A DNA stretch of 64,000 bases from Lacrimispora xylanisolvens (GCA_017084465.1 CP070896.1:124001-188000), one strand, 5' to 3'. Positions 9,922 to 20,424 are shown, counted from the stretch's first letter. The notes: a model not told the origin generated them from the sequence alone. Numbers and translations: made by a program.

Positions 9922-10616
9922 ATTTACCAAACAGGGGCCAGTTAAATTTATCGGTCATCTTGACGTAATGCGTTATTTCCAGAAAGCTATGAGAAGAGCG
10001 GACGTGGATATTAAATACAGCGAAGGCTTCAGCCCTCATCAGGTCATGTCATTTGCAGCACCTCTTGGAGTCGGTCTTACCAGCAATGGGGAATACATGG
10101 ATATAGAGGTTCATTCCATGACAGACTGTGACACCCTGATGAAGCAGTTAAACGATGTAATGGCGGAAGGTATTTGTGTTACTGAATGCCACCTGTTAAA
10201 TGATAATGCCAAAAAATGCCATGTCTTTGGTTGCTGCCGCTGACTACACAGTCACATTCCGGGAAGGAAAAGAGCCAGAAGATATAAATGGATTTTTTGA
10301 GGGGCTTCTTAAGTTTAAAGAGCAGGATCACATACTGATTGTGAAAAAATCAAAAAAGGGAGAGAGAGAAGTAGATTTGAAAAATTACATCTACCAGCTT
10401 TCTGTCTCCGATAATCAAATTTTTATGAAAATATCAGCAGGAAGTGCAGATAATTTAAAACCCGAACTGGTAATGGAAGCTTATGACCAGTGGAGAGGGG
10501 AAGCCAGTCCTGAATTTGCATTTTGTATCCAGAGAGAAGAAGTTTACGGGAATACAGGTGATGAAGCTAATCCTGTTCTTGTCCCTCTGGGTCTCATAGG
10601 AGAATCCGTTGAATAA
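9905..10616 (+). CDS. TIGR03936 / DUF2344 protein, radical-SAM partner (frame interrupted)
   Basis: It starts at ATG 9905 (GGAGGTG upstream) as MKIRIKFTKQGPVKFIGHLD, the characteristic DUF2344 opening, with GFSPHQVMSFAAPLGVGLTSNGEY. The frame breaks in AAAAAA at 10211-10216 and continues as NAMSLVAAADYTVTF to 10616, giving about 236 residues. In many Clostridia this protein is encoded next to, or fused with, the preceding radical SAM enzyme. Function unknown. Confidence 0.85.
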
Positions 10617-11808
10617 ATTGATCATTACCAGATGGAATGGGTGTATTATCACTCTTTTACAGTCAGGGAAGGAAACCCTGCAAATTGATATTGAGCCGGA
10701 AGAAAGCCATTCTTTCCTAGGAAATATCTATATTGGCAAAGTAAATAACATTGTGAAAAATATCAATGCTGCATTTGTAGACATTGGAAGCGGGCAGATG
10801 GGTTATTTAAGTCTTGGTGACTCATCTGTTCATTTTGCCGATGGCCGTATATTTGACGGGAAACTCCGCCAGGGAGATGAAATTGTTGTTCAGGTGGAGC
10901 GGGATGCGGTAAAGACGAAAGCTCCGGTTCTCACGGGGAATTTAAATATTACCGGAAGATACTTTGTTCTCACTTCAGGAAAAAAGCAGATTGGTTTTTC
11001 AGCTAAAATCCAGGATTTAGGTTGGAAACAGCAAATGAAGGAATATTTAGAAAGTGAAAAAGCGGATTGGGGTATCATTGTCAGGACCAACGCTTACAGC
11101 GCTCCCATGGATTCCTTAAAAGAGGAACTGCATCTGTTAAAAGGACGTTTATCTGATATCCTTACTCATGCCGGACACAGGACCTGCTATAGCTTACTAT
11201 ACGGTTCCGCACCCTCCTATTTAAGCGGTCTGCGTGACAGCTTTCAGTCATCTTTAGAGTCGGTGGTAACCGATGAGCAGGATATTTATGACGCAATAAA
11301 AAAATACTTAAGTGAACACCAACAGGAAGATCTCCATTTGCTGACTTATTATGAAGATTCACTGCTTCCTCTTAAAAAGCTGTACCGGATTGAAAAAACC
11401 ATGAGTGAAGCCCTTGGAAAAAAGGTCTGGATGAAGTCCGGAGGATATTTAGTCATTGAACCTACAGAAGCTTTAGTAGTGATTGATGTAAATACCGGTA
11501 AATACTCAGGTAAAAAGGCACTTCGTGAAACCATCATGAAAATTAATCTGGAAGCCGCCGAGGAAATCGGACACCAGATCAGACTTCGAAATTTATCAGG
11601 TATTATTGTCATAGATTTTATTGATATGGAACGGGAAGAAGATAAAAAGTTCCTTTTAAAGCGACTTGAGGAAATCGTCTCAAGAGATCCCGTTAAAACC
11701 ACAGTTGTTGAAATAACCAAATTAAATCTGGTTGAAATTACAAGAAAAAAAATAAGAAAGCCCCTTTGCGAGCAGGCGTTACAGATGAAGGAGAAGATTT
11801 CATTATGA
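10609..11808 (+). CDS. Ribonuclease G/E family protein (Rng/CafA-like)
   Basis: 399 residues beginning with TTG at 10609, supported by AGGAG 6 bp upstream and an 8-bp overlap with the previous gene. The S1-like region (GNIYIGKVNNIVKNINAAFVDIG) is followed by the RNase E/G catalytic core with metal-binding aspartates in VVIDVNTGKYSGKK and IIVIDFIDME. The protein stops shortly after VEITRKKIRKPL and lacks the CPxC zinc-link seen in E. coli enzymes. It probably processes rRNA/mRNA precursors. Confidence 0.9.
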   Translation: MNKLIITRWNGCIITLLQSGKETLQIDIEPEESHSFLGNIYIGKVNNIVKNINAAFVDIGSGQMGYLSLGDSSVHFADGRIFDGKLRQGDEIVVQVERDAVKTKAPVLTGNLNITGRYFVLTSGKKQIGFSAKIQDLGWKQQMKEYLESEKADWGIIVRTNAYSAPMDSLKEELHLLKGRLSDILTHAGHRTCYSLLYGSAPSYLSGLRDSFQSSLESVVTDEQDIYDAIKKYLSEHQQEDLHLLTYYEDSLLPLKKLYRIEKTMSEALGKKVWMKSGGYLVIEPTEALVVIDVNTGKYSGKKALRETIMKINLEAAEEIGHQIRLRNLSGIIVIDFIDMEREEDKKFLLKRLEEIVSRDPVKTTVVEITKLNLVEITRKKIRKPLCEQALQMKEKISL

Positions 11809-13160
11809 AAATCATAATCGTGGGTTGCGGAAAAGTTGGGACAACCCTGGCAGAACAGTTAAACAAAGAACAACATGATATCGTCATTATCGATAAAAAT
11901 GCCGGCGTGGTAAATTCCATTTCGGAGAGAATCGATGTTATGGGTGTTGTTGGGAACGGTGCAGTAAATAAGGTACAGATGGAGGCCGGGATCGAAGATA
12001 CGGATCTTTTAATAGCTACAACAAATTCTGACGAACTGAATATGCTGTGCTGTCTGATTGCAAAAAAAGCAGGTAACTGCCATACAATTGCCAGAATCCG
12101 AAACCCTGAATATGATTCCCAAATCGGCTACATTCGTGAAGAACTGGGCCTTTCCCTGGCGATTAATCCTGAAATGGCGGCTGCCATGGAAATTGCAAGA
12201 CTGCTGCGGTTCCCTTCTGCAATTAAGATTGATACATTTGCAAAAGGGAAAAAAGAAATCTTAAAATTCATTGTTCCTGATCATTCGGTTCTTAATAATA
12301 TGAAAGTCAGGGATGTTCTGGTAAGACTTAAGTGCAATGTCCTGATCTGCGCCATTGAGCACAATGCAGAGGTCATTATACCAGGAGGAGACTCCATAAT
12401 TAGTGCAGGAGATAAGATATCTTTCATTGCATCTCCTGTCGAATCCAATGAATTCTTTAAACAGGTTGGAATTGACAACAATGTTATTAAAACAGCCATG
12501 CTGGTAGGCGGAGGCAAAATTACTTATTACGTAGCTAAAATGCTGGAAAACACAAAAATCAAAGTGAAGATCCTGGAGCAGAATGCAGAACGCTGTAACG
12601 AACTCAGTGAATTGCTTCCAAGGGCCATGGTAATAAATGGCGACGCTTCTGACCAGGAACTGCTTTTGCAGGAGGGGATTGGCCAGACTGATGCATTTGC
12701 ATCCCTCACCGGCTTCGATGAAGAAAATATTATGCTGTCCCTTTATGCAGCCAGCCAGTCGAAAGCCAAGCTGATCACTAAAATAAACAGGATTGCATTT
12801 GAAAATGTTATAGATTCCATGAATCTTGGAAGTATTATTTATCCAAAGCTGATTACTGCAGAAACCATTTTACAGTATGTCCGCGCCATGCAGAATTCCA
12901 TGGGAAGCAATGTGGAAACACTTTATAAAATTGTGGCGGACCGGGCGGAAGCGTTGGAATTTAAAGTGGTTAATGAACCATGCATTGTAGGAATTCCTCT
13001 GGAAAAGCTGGAACTAAAAGATAATCTTCTGGTAGCTTATATCATGCGCAAAGGACGTTTTATCAGTCCACGCGGAAAGGATACCTTAGAAGAGGGGGAC
13101 AGGGTCATCGTTGTTACAACGGTAACCGGACTGAATGATTTGAAAGATATACTAAGGTAG
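11805..13160 (+). CDS. trkA: Trk potassium uptake regulatory protein TrkA
   Basis: 451 residues with two tandem RCK units: NAD-binding GxGxxG in IIIVGCGKVGTTLAEQL and again in AMLVGGGKITYYVAKML, each followed by a TrkA_C domain. ATG 11805 overlaps the preceding stop (ATGA). It gates the TrkH channel encoded 17 bp downstream in response to nucleotides. Its coupling to the RNase G-like gene suggests co-transcription. Confidence 0.95.
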   Translation: MKIIIVGCGKVGTTLAEQLNKEQHDIVIIDKNAGVVNSISERIDVMGVVGNGAVNKVQMEAGIEDTDLLIATTNSDELNMLCCLIAKKAGNCHTIARIRNPEYDSQIGYIREELGLSLAINPEMAAAMEIARLLRFPSAIKIDTFAKGKKEILKFIVPDHSVLNNMKVRDVLVRLKCNVLICAIEHNAEVIIPGGDSIISAGDKISFIASPVESNEFFKQVGIDNNVIKTAMLVGGGKITYYVAKMLENTKIKVKILEQNAERCNELSELLPRAMVINGDASDQELLLQEGIGQTDAFASLTGFDEENIMLSLYAASQSKAKLITKINRIAFENVIDSMNLGSIIYPKLITAETILQYVRAMQNSMGSNVETLYKIVADRAEALEFKVVNEPCIVGIPLEKLELKDNLLVAYIMRKGRFISPRGKDTLEEGDRVIVVTTVTGLNDLKDILR

Positions 13161-13177
13161 GAAAAGGCGATAGAGTA

Positions 13178-14621
13178 ATGAATAAAAAAATTATCATTTA
13201 TGTTTTGGGTTGGATCTTAAACATCGAAGCAGTATTTATGCTCCCCCCCTGTGTGGTTGCATTGATTTACAAAGAGACAAGCGGCATCTGGTTCCTTTTA
13301 GTAGCTGCGGTATGTGGTGGAATCGGATTCTTATGTACCCGCAGGAAACCGGCTAATATGGTGTTTTTTGCAAAAGAAGGTTTTGTCTCAGTAGCGTTAA
13401 GCTGGATCGTTCTCAGTTTTTTCGGAGCCCTTCCATTTTATTTTAGTAAAGAAATTCCAGTATTTGAAGATGCCATGTTTGAAGTCATATCCGGTTTTAC
13501 CACAACTGGTGCAAGCATTCTTCCTGATGTGGAGTCTCTTTCCAAATGCATGCTATTCTGGCGCAGTTTCACCCACTGGATCGGAGGAATGGGGGTTCTT
13601 GTATTTATTTTATCCATTCTGCCCCTGGCCGGTGGTTACAATATGTATATTATGAAAGCAGAAAGCCCGGGACCCTCCGTGGGTAAACTGGTTCCACGAG
13701 TCAGGACTACTGCCAAGATTCTATATGGTATTTACCTGTTTATGACGGCGCTGGAAGTAGTACTGCTTATGATCGGCGGAATGTCATTATTTGACTCCCT
13801 GACGATCAGCTTTGGTACAGCCGGTACTGGTGGATTTGGTATAAAAAATAATAGTATGGCATTCTATAACAGCTACTATTTACAGGGTATTGTCACTGTA
13901 TTTATGATTCTTTTCGGTGTGAATTTTAATGTATACTATCTTTTATTAACACGCCATCCAAAAGATGCCTTATTCAGTGAAGAAGCGAGAGCTTATTTAG
14001 GAATCATCGGCGTCTCCATATTATTAATTACAATCAACATTTATCGGGGATTTGGGAAGTGTCTTTGCTGCATTCCACCATGCTGCATTCCAGGTAGCTT
14101 CCATTATTACAACCACCGGTTACTCCACGGTTGATTTTGATTTATGGCCTGAATTTTCCAAGGGAATTCTGGTAGTACTTATGTTTATCGGAGCCTGTGC
14201 CGGCAGTACGGGCGGAGGTATTAAAGTATCAAGAGTTGTTGTATTATTAAAAGCTGTTAAAAAAGAGCTGGATTCTCTCCTTCACCCAAGAAGTGTAAAA
14301 GTTTTAAAACTGGAGGGCAAACCGGTAGAGCATCAGGTAATGAGATCAATTAATACGTTTCTTGGTGCCTATATTGTTATTTTTATCTTTTCCGTGTTAA
14401 TTGTCAGTCTGGATAATTTTGACTTTACCACAAATTTCACTGCGATTGCGGCAACTTTTAATAATATTGGCCCTGGATTGGCAGGTGCCGGTCCAGCTAA
14501 AAACTTTTCCCTGTTTTCACCGTTATCCAAGTATGTCATGATGTTTGATATGCTGGCAGGACGACTGGAGATATTCCCTATGCTTCTTTTATTTGCACCA
14601 TCTACATGGAAGAAGAGCTAA
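13178..14621 (+). CDS. trkH: Trk potassium uptake channel TrkH (frame interrupted)
   Basis: Membrane protein of about 480 residues with the repeated pore/filter motifs of the Trk/Ktr family (SGFTTTGASI, GTAGTGGFGI, TTTGYSTVDF and, more divergent, TFNNIGPGLAGAG) and GACAGSTGGGIKVSR. The frame breaks near GGGG at 14046-14049 and resumes as GSVFAAFHHAAFQVASIITTTG. It takes up K+ together with TrkA. A strong bidirectional terminator follows. Confidence 0.92.
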
Positions 14622-14627
14622 GTTATA

Positions 14628-14658
14628 AAAAGCCCCCGGAGAAAACTCCGGGGGCTTT
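14628..14658. terminator. Strong bidirectional terminator between trkH and the MFS gene
   Basis: AAAGCCCCCGGAG and CTCCGGGGGCTTT form a near-perfect GC-rich hairpin with an AAAA loop and A/T runs on both sides, serving the convergent trkH and MFS genes. Confidence 0.9.
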
Positions 14659-14679
14659 GCAATCTTATAAAAGCAGAAA

Positions 14680-15877
14680 TCAGGCTTTCTTTTTCTGATG
14701 CCAGACCTTAAAATTAACTGCCGAAAGAACTATTACAAATATCACATTAAATACCAGGATGCTGATTGCAGCAACGATTCCCACACGATCAGCCACACCG
14801 CCTACAATCTGGGGGTGTTATGATTCCTCCCATAGCAGATATTGCTGTGAGAAGAGACATTCCCAGGGTAGAACCCTGAATCAGAGGTCCGGCATTGGCG
14901 ATACAGGTAGGATAAATACCTGAAAGGAAGAAACCAAGTCCAAGGAGAGAAGCAGTAACCAGAGGTAAGCTGTTAACTTTGATTAATATAAAAAAGCAGA
15001 CAGCACTGCCAATGGAGTTAATCAGTAATATAGTGCTTCTATGTACTTTTTTAGACATGGCTGCACACAGTAACCGACCACCCATAATAACAAGCCAGGT
15101 TAGTGAAACGAGAGTTGTGGCAAATTCCGCACTCATAACACCTGTATTCTGAAGATAAGTGACAAACCACCCATTAATGCAATTTTCTACTCCAAGATAG
15201 AAGAACAAAATAAAGGCAATGCAGTAAAATGCAAAAGAACGAAGAAATCCTTTGTTTCCAGCCATTGTGCTTTTCGTCCTGCTTTTCCTTTCTTCGATTT
15301 CTTTCTGAGCCTGGTTTATTAAATTATAATTCATGGTTCCGTATGAAATTGCGGATATAATAGTAAGAACTACAATCATATAGAGTGTCACTCGCCATCC
15401 AAATCCCAGTTTCATCATCATTGCCGTAAGTAAAGGAGCAAGAAATGCACCGATTGCAAACGTACAGTGAAGAATGTTAAGCTTTCCTGTGGCAGAATCA
15501 CCATAAATATCATTGACTGCCGCATTGTTTAAAATTGTAATGCATCCTCTGGTAAAACCGTAGAGCAGCATAACTGCGTACATAACTGGAAGAGGAGGCA
15601 ATAGACTTAAAACCATCAGAGACGTCGGCACAAATAGTGTAACCAGAGTGATAGCCCTCTTTTTTCCCATAACAGGAACCATAACAGGAAAAATAAAGCT
15701 GGATGACAGGTTGCCGATTGCCATGACTGATAAAAGTCCTCCAGCTGCAAGAAAGCTGATTCCAGCTTCTTTAATAATGGATGGAAGTATGGCTCCTATT
15801 ACTAAAACAGCCATACCGCTGACAGCATATCCGTAGCAGCAACGGATAAATATTGAATTTCTTGGATCTGATTTCAT
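14680..15877 (-). CDS. Major facilitator superfamily transporter (frame interrupted)
   Basis: About 400 residues with twelve predicted membrane segments. The start at 15877 (MKSDPRNS) has a GGGGGG site upstream. The frame as read ends at 14789 in PPDCRRCG. Removing one base from the run of five C (plus-strand GGGGG 14811-14815) restores IVGGVADRVGIVAA and a last membrane helix ending QKKKA at 14680, next to the terminator. It belongs to the FucP/YfkF-like sugar or drug MFS groups; the substrate is unknown. Confidence 0.85.
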
Positions 15878-15992
15878 TGGTATTACCCCCCTTTTATGAT
15901 CAAACATTGACCATTATACTAAGAGAAATGAAAAAATACAAGGAGAAGTCATAAAACCCCTGTTTTTTCTAATAAATTTCCAGAAAAAATTA

Positions 15993-16108
15993 TTGACATA
16001 ACCGTTAAGGAATGCTATATTTATACAGTATGCCGCACAATGAGGTTAAAAAGTTTCTGATTTTTCAGAGCACCATAGTTGGCGAGTAATGATAATAGGA
16101 GGTGCCAT
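15993..16108 (+). promoter_or_regulatory. rplU promoter and leader
   Basis: TTGACA (15993-15998), 17-bp spacer and TATATT (16016-16021) give a strong promoter. The ~80-nt leader before rplU (16028-16105) could carry an L21-type autoregulatory fold, but I could not confirm the consensus by eye. Confidence 0.7.
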
Positions 16109-16417
16109 ATGTACGCGATTATTGCAACAGGTGGTAAGCAGTACAAAGTAGCGGAAGGCGATATCATTAAAGTTGAAAAGCTTGGTGTTGACGCTGGTGA
16201 AGCTGTCACATTTGACCAGGTTCTTGTTGTAAACAATGGTGAATTAGCAGTAGGCTGCCCGACAGTAGCAGGTGCTACCGTAACAGGTACAGTTGTTAAA
16301 GAAGGCAAAGCTAAAAAAGTTATTGTTTACAAGTATAAGAGAAAATCTGGATACCATAAGAAGAATGGTCACAGACAGTCTTATACTCAGGTTAAGATCG
16401 AAAAGATCAACGCTTAA
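16109..16417 (+). CDS. rplU: 50S ribosomal protein L21
   Basis: 102 residues starting [14 protein letters not shown], with the C-terminal [16 protein letters not shown] that binds 23S rRNA. The start at 16109 is fixed by AGGAGGTG just upstream. First gene of the conserved rplU-prp-rpmA cluster. Confidence 0.98.
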   Translation: MYAIIATGGKQYKVAEGDIIKVEKLGVDAGEAVTFDQVLVVNNGELAVGCPTVAGATVTGTVVKEGKAKKVIVYKYKRKSGYHKKNGHRQSYTQVKIEKINA

Positions 16418-16419
16418 TC

Positions 16420-16758
16420 ATGATAAGAGTAACCGTATTTGTTGATTCAGAACAACGTTATACAGGAATTGATATGTTAGGACATGCAGGGTTGGCTGAT
16501 GATCATCAGGATGGACAAGAGCTTGTCTGTTCCGCTGTTTCAGCGCTGGCTTTTAATATGGCCAACAGTGTGGAGCAATTCACAGAGGATTCTTTCGAAG
16601 TAAACCAGGAGGAAAAGACAGGATCTTTTCAGTTTCGGTTTACCTCTGACATAAGTTTTGGGTCGCAGCTCCTAATGAATTCTCTGGTATTCGGATTACA
16701 GGATATTGAGGAAGAATATGGAGAACCATATATTAAAATCCGATTTAAGGAGGTGTAA
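16420..16758 (+). CDS. prp: Ribosomal-processing cysteine protease Prp
   Basis: 112 residues with the two catalytic signatures of the family: His in LGHAG and Cys in VCSAVSALAFN. Prp removes the N-terminal extension of L27 in Firmicutes. It sits 2 bp after rplU and immediately before rpmA, whose product carries the matching cleavage sequence. Confidence 0.95.
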   Translation: MIRVTVFVDSEQRYTGIDMLGHAGLADDHQDGQELVCSAVSALAFNMANSVEQFTEDSFEVNQEEKTGSFQFRFTSDISFGSQLLMNSLVFGLQDIEEEYGEPYIKIRFKEV

Positions 16759-16761
16759 GTG

Positions 16762-17053
16762 ATGTTAAAGATGAACCTTCAATTTTTCGCTCATAAAAAA
16801 GGGTGTTGGTTCTACAAAGAACGGCAGAGATTCCGAGTCTAAGAGATTAGGTGCCAAGAGAGCTGATGGACAGTTCGTATTAGCTGGCAACATTCTTTAC
16901 AGACAGCGTGGAACTCACATTCATCCAGGCATCAACGTAGGCCGCGGCGGTGATGATACATTATTCGCTTTAGTGGATGGCGTTGTGAAATTTGAGAGAA
17001 AAGGCAGAGACAAAAAGCAGGTTTCTGTTTATCCAAAAGCAATTAACGAATAA
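16762..17053 (+). CDS. rpmA: 50S ribosomal protein L27 with Prp-cleaved extension (frame interrupted)
   Basis: The N-terminus reads [14 protein letters not shown], in which Prp cuts after QFF. The frame then breaks in the A6/G3 stretch 16795-16803 and one base must be dropped to read [24 protein letters not shown] and the rest of L27 to VYPKAINE. Total length 292 is 3n+1, which confirms one surplus base. L27 is required for normal ribosome function, so this break is almost certainly a sequencing error. Confidence 0.95.
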
Positions 17054-17059
17054 TTGGAC

Positions 17060-17094
17060 CGGCTTCATACCTTGACGTATGGAGCCGTTTTTTA
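17060..17094 (+). terminator. Terminator after rpmA
   Basis: CGGCTTCATAC pairs with GTATGGAGCCG across a CTTGAC loop, followed by T6. Confidence 0.85.
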
Positions 17095-17169
17095 CGATAC
17101 GCCCATTAATCTGAACATAGAATAATGGGATTCCGTTTTTTTATCACAAGAAAGGAAACAGGTGAATGA

Positions 17170-18453
17170 ATGTTTGCCGATAGAGCAAAAATATATATAA
17201 GATCCGGAAAGGGCGGCGACGGTCATGTCAGCTTCCGGAGAGAACTTTACGTTCCCTGCGGCGGTCCTGACGGCGGCGATGGCGGCCGGGGCGGTAATAT
17301 TATTTTTGAAGTGGATGAAGGACTTAATACGTTAAGTGACTTCAGACACATTCACAAGTATACTGCACAGGACGGAGAACCAGGCGGAAAGCGCCGGTGT
17401 CACGGAAAAGACGGCGGCGACTTAATCATAAAAGTACCGGAAGGAACTGTTTTAAAGGATTTTGAATCCGGAAAAGTGATTGCTGATATGTCAGGAGATA
17501 ACCGCCGTGAAGTTATTTTAAAAGGCGGCAGAGGCGGACAGGGCAATATGAACTTTGCAACCCCTACCATGCAGGCGCCGAAATACGCACAGCCTGGACA
17601 GCCTTCTCAGGAACTCTGGGTGCAGATGGAATTAAAAGTAATTGCCGATGTGGGGCTGGTAGGATTCCCCAATGTAGGAAAATCAACTCTTTTATCACGT
17701 GTCAGCAATGCAAGACCTAAAATTGCCAACTATCATTTTACTACTTTAAATCCCCATCTTGGAGTAGTTGATATTGATGGAGGAAAAGGCTTTGTCATGG
17801 CAGATATTCCGGGTCTGATTGAGGGTGCTTCTGAAGGGGTAGGACTTGGACATGATTTCCTTCGCCATATTGAGCGGACAAGAGTACTGGTTCATGTTGT
17901 AGATTCTGCTTCCACAGAAGGAAGGGATCCCATTGCCGATATTAAAGCCATTAATAAAGAGCTGGAAGCCTATAATCCTGAATTAATCAAGCGTCCTCAA
18001 ATTATAGCTGCCAACAAGATTGATGCCATTTATGAAGATGGTGAGAGTCCAATCGATAAACTGAAAGCTGAATTTGAACCTCAGGGCATTAAAGTTTACC
18101 CCATCTCTGCAGTAAGCGGTCAGGGCGTTAAGGAGCTGCTTTATGCAGTATATGAACTTCTTAAAACCGTTAATTTAAGTCCTTTGATCTTTGAAAAAGA
18201 ATTCGACTTAAAGAGTCTGTCAAGCATAATGCTGCCTTATTCAGTAGAAGTAACGGAAGACGGAGTTTATGTGGTAGAAGGTCCCCGTATTGAAAAGATG
18301 CTTGGTTATACAAATCTGGAATCTGAGAAGGGCTTTACTTTCTTCCAGAAGTTCTTAAAAGACAACGGTATATTGGAAGAACTGGAAAATGCCGGCATTC
18401 AGGAAGGCGATACGGTCCGCATGTATGGTCTTGAATTTGACTATTACAAGTAA
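17170..18453 (+). CDS. obgE: GTPase Obg/CgtA
   Basis: 427 residues: glycine-rich Obg domain (about 1-158), G domain with G1 GFPNVGKST, G3 DIPGLIEGA and NKID, and a C-terminal OCT domain (about 345-427). Ribosome assembly and stress GTPase. It follows the L21/L27 operon as in most Firmicutes, but after its own terminator. Confidence 0.98.
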   Translation: MFADRAKIYIRSGKGGDGHVSFRRELYVPCGGPDGGDGGRGGNIIFEVDEGLNTLSDFRHIHKYTAQDGEPGGKRRCHGKDGGDLIIKVPEGTVLKDFESGKVIADMSGDNRREVILKGGRGGQGNMNFATPTMQAPKYAQPGQPSQELWVQMELKVIADVGLVGFPNVGKSTLLSRVSNARPKIANYHFTTLNPHLGVVDIDGGKGFVMADIPGLIEGASEGVGLGHDFLRHIERTRVLVHVVDSASTEGRDPIADIKAINKELEAYNPELIKRPQIIAANKIDAIYEDGESPIDKLKAEFEPQGIKVYPISAVSGQGVKELLYAVYELLKTVNLSPLIFEKEFDLKSLSSIMLPYSVEVTEDGVYVVEGPRIEKMLGYTNLESEKGFTFFQKFLKDNGILEELENAGIQEGDTVRMYGLEFDYYK

Positions 18454-18466
18454 CAAGGAGAATAAT

Positions 18467-18761
18467 ATGACAAGTAAGCAGAGATCCTATTTAAAAGGAT
18501 TAGCGATGAATATAGATCCAATCTTTCAGATTGGTAAATCCAGCCTGACTCCTGAGATCACAAATGCGATCGCAGAGGCTTTGGAAGCAAGAGAATTAAT
18601 TAAAATAACTATTTTAAAATTGTGCCGATGATGGTAACAGTATTGCTTCTATTTTGTCTGAACGGACACGTTCTGAAGTAGTTCAGGTCATTGGAAGAAA
18701 AATCGTCCTTTATAAACAGGCAAAAGACGAAACAAAGAGAAAAATTGCTCTTCCTAAATAA
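18467..18761 (+). CDS. yhbY: YhbY-type RNA-binding (CRM) protein (frame interrupted)
   Basis: Starts MTSKQRSYLKGLAMNIDPIFQIGK, the CRM-domain opening. The frame breaks around 18612-18619 (TTTTAAAA) after ELIKITIL and resumes as CADDGNSIASILSERTRS to KIALPK at 18761. The span is 3n+1 bases. The intact protein would be about 97 residues and associates with pre-50S ribosomes. Short and partly hidden by the frameshift. Confidence 0.9.
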
Positions 18762-18795
18762 CAGGTCTTATCATTAGGCCAGGGAGTCGATAATT

Positions 18796-19416
18796 ATGGG
18801 TAATATAGGGATTATGGGCGGAACATTCGATCCGATCCACAATGGTCATCTGATGCTTGGAGAACAGGCTTATAAAGAATACCAGCTGGATGAGGTTTGG
18901 TTTATGCCATCCGGGCATCCACCTCACAAAAAAAATCAGAAAATAACCGATCCAGACATCCGCCTTACGATGACACAACTTGCCATTGAGGGTAAAGCCG
19001 GTCTGGTATGCTCTGATTTTGAGGTCAGAAGAAACGGAAGTACCTATACCGCTCAGACCTTAAGATTGCTGCGGGAAGCTTATCCACAGCATCAATACTT
19101 TTTTATCATTGGAGCTGATTCGCTTTATGAAATTGAACACTGGTATGAACCGGATCAGGTTCTGTCTCAAGCCGTGATATTAGCCGCTCGGCGGGAATAT
19201 GAAGATGCGCACCTTTCCATGGAACAGCAGATTGCCTGCCTGGGCACCAGGTACAAGGCAGATATCCGCATTCTTCATTGTAAAGAGATGGATATTTCCT
19301 CCGCCATGCTGCGGGAACGAATTGCAGGCGGTCTTTCTGTTTCAGAATATGTACCCTCAAAGGTACTGACATATATTAAAGATCAAGGCTTGTATCAGGA
19401 GAAGGATAAAGCATGA
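18796..19416 (+). CDS. nadD: Nicotinate-nucleotide adenylyltransferase
   Basis: 206 residues with the nucleotidyltransferase motif GGTFDPIHNGHL and the C-terminal ISSAMLRERI. Converts nicotinate mononucleotide to deamido-NAD. The stop overlaps the next start by ATGA. Confidence 0.97.
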   Translation: MGNIGIMGGTFDPIHNGHLMLGEQAYKEYQLDEVWFMPSGHPPHKKNQKITDPDIRLTMTQLAIEGKAGLVCSDFEVRRNGSTYTAQTLRLLREAYPQHQYFFIIGADSLYEIEHWYEPDQVLSQAVILAARREYEDAHLSMEQQIACLGTRYKADIRILHCKEMDISSAMLRERIAGGLSVSEYVPSKVLTYIKDQGLYQEKDKA

Positions 19417-20009
19417 TAGATGTTATAGTGGAATTGAGAAATGATTTAAAGGAAAAATTGAACCCTTTAAGATTTGAACACACATTAAGTGTATCTTTTA
19501 TCTGTACCGCATTGGCCATGCGATACGGTTGTAATTTAGATCAGGCAGAGCTTGCAGGTCTGCTTCACGATTGTGCAAAGCATTACGGAAACGAAGAAAT
19601 CATTAAAAAATGCCGGAAACAGGATATTCAACTAACTGATGATGAACTTAAGGCCCCAGTCGTGCTTCATGCCAAATACGGGGCATGGCTGGCGGAGAAT
19701 AAATATAATGTAACTGACCAGGAGGTTTTAAGTGCCATTCGGTGGCATACAACAGGAAGACCCCAAATGTCCCTGCTTGAAAAAATCGTTTTTACGGCAG
19801 ATTATATTGAACCCAGGCGGGAGCGTGCGCCTGATCTGCTTCATATTCGTTCTCTTGCATTTACAGATTTGGATGAATGTGTTTATCAGATTCTTAAGAA
19901 TACTCTTGAATATCTGGAAAGCAAAGGAAGTTTTGTGGATTCTGTTTCTAACCAGGCATATGCTTATTATAAACAGGTTCACAATGAAAAGAAGGGAGAA
20001 ACAAGATGA
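19413..20009 (+). CDS. yqeK: HD-domain hydrolase YqeK (Ap4A hydrolase)
   Basis: 198 residues with HD metal ligands in FEHTLSV, GLLHDCAKHY, LHAKYGAW and AIRWHTTGRP. The family symmetrically cleaves diadenosine tetraphosphate. It is coupled by 4-bp overlaps to nadD and rsfS, the standard arrangement. Confidence 0.95.
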   Translation: MIDVIVELRNDLKEKLNPLRFEHTLSVSFICTALAMRYGCNLDQAELAGLLHDCAKHYGNEEIIKKCRKQDIQLTDDELKAPVVLHAKYGAWLAENKYNVTDQEVLSAIRWHTTGRPQMSLLEKIVFTADYIEPRRERAPDLLHIRSLAFTDLDECVYQILKNTLEYLESKGSFVDSVSNQAYAYYKQVHNEKKGETR

Positions 20010-20365
20010 ATCAATCCATGGATATGGTAAAAACAGCTTATGCAGCTTTATCTGATAAAAAAGGTGAGGATGTCAGCGTCATTGACATTCGTAACGTATC
20101 AGTTCTTGCTGATTACTTTATTATTGCCAGTGGTACTAACTCAAACCAGGTACAGGCAATGGTAGACAACGTAGAAGAGGAACTGGGTAAAAAGGGATAT
20201 GTATGCAAGCAGGTAGAAGGCTATCAGACTGCCAATTGGATTCTCATGGACTATGGCGATATCATCGTGCATGTCTTTGATAAAGAGAACCGTCTTTTCT
20301 ATGATCTGGAACGAATCTGGAGAGATGGAAAGACAATCTCTGTAGAAGATTTAGATGTAAAATAG
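20006..20365 (+). CDS. rsfS: Ribosomal silencing factor RsfS
   Basis: 119 residues with the family core VIDIRNVSVLADYFIIASGTN and the C-terminal YGDIIVHVFDKENRLFYDLERIW. It binds L14 and blocks subunit joining in starvation. Last gene of the nadD-yqeK-rsfS unit. Confidence 0.97.
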   Translation: MNQSMDMVKTAYAALSDKKGEDVSVIDIRNVSVLADYFIIASGTNSNQVQAMVDNVEEELGKKGYVCKQVEGYQTANWILMDYGDIIVHVFDKENRLFYDLERIWRDGKTISVEDLDVK

Positions 20366-20391
20366 ATTTTAATATAATTAAATTAAAAATC

Positions 20392-20424
20392 AACGGCTTA
20401 ACAAATATTGTGAGCCGTTTTTTT
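20392..20424 (+). terminator. Terminator after rsfS
   Basis: AACGGCTTA pairs (one mismatch) with TGAGCCGTT, followed by T7. Confidence 0.75.

Noticed and set aside
9905..10616. Programmed frameshifting in the DUF2344 gene (A6 run)
   Set aside because: Similar breaks in many unrelated and essential genes make base-call error the simpler explanation.
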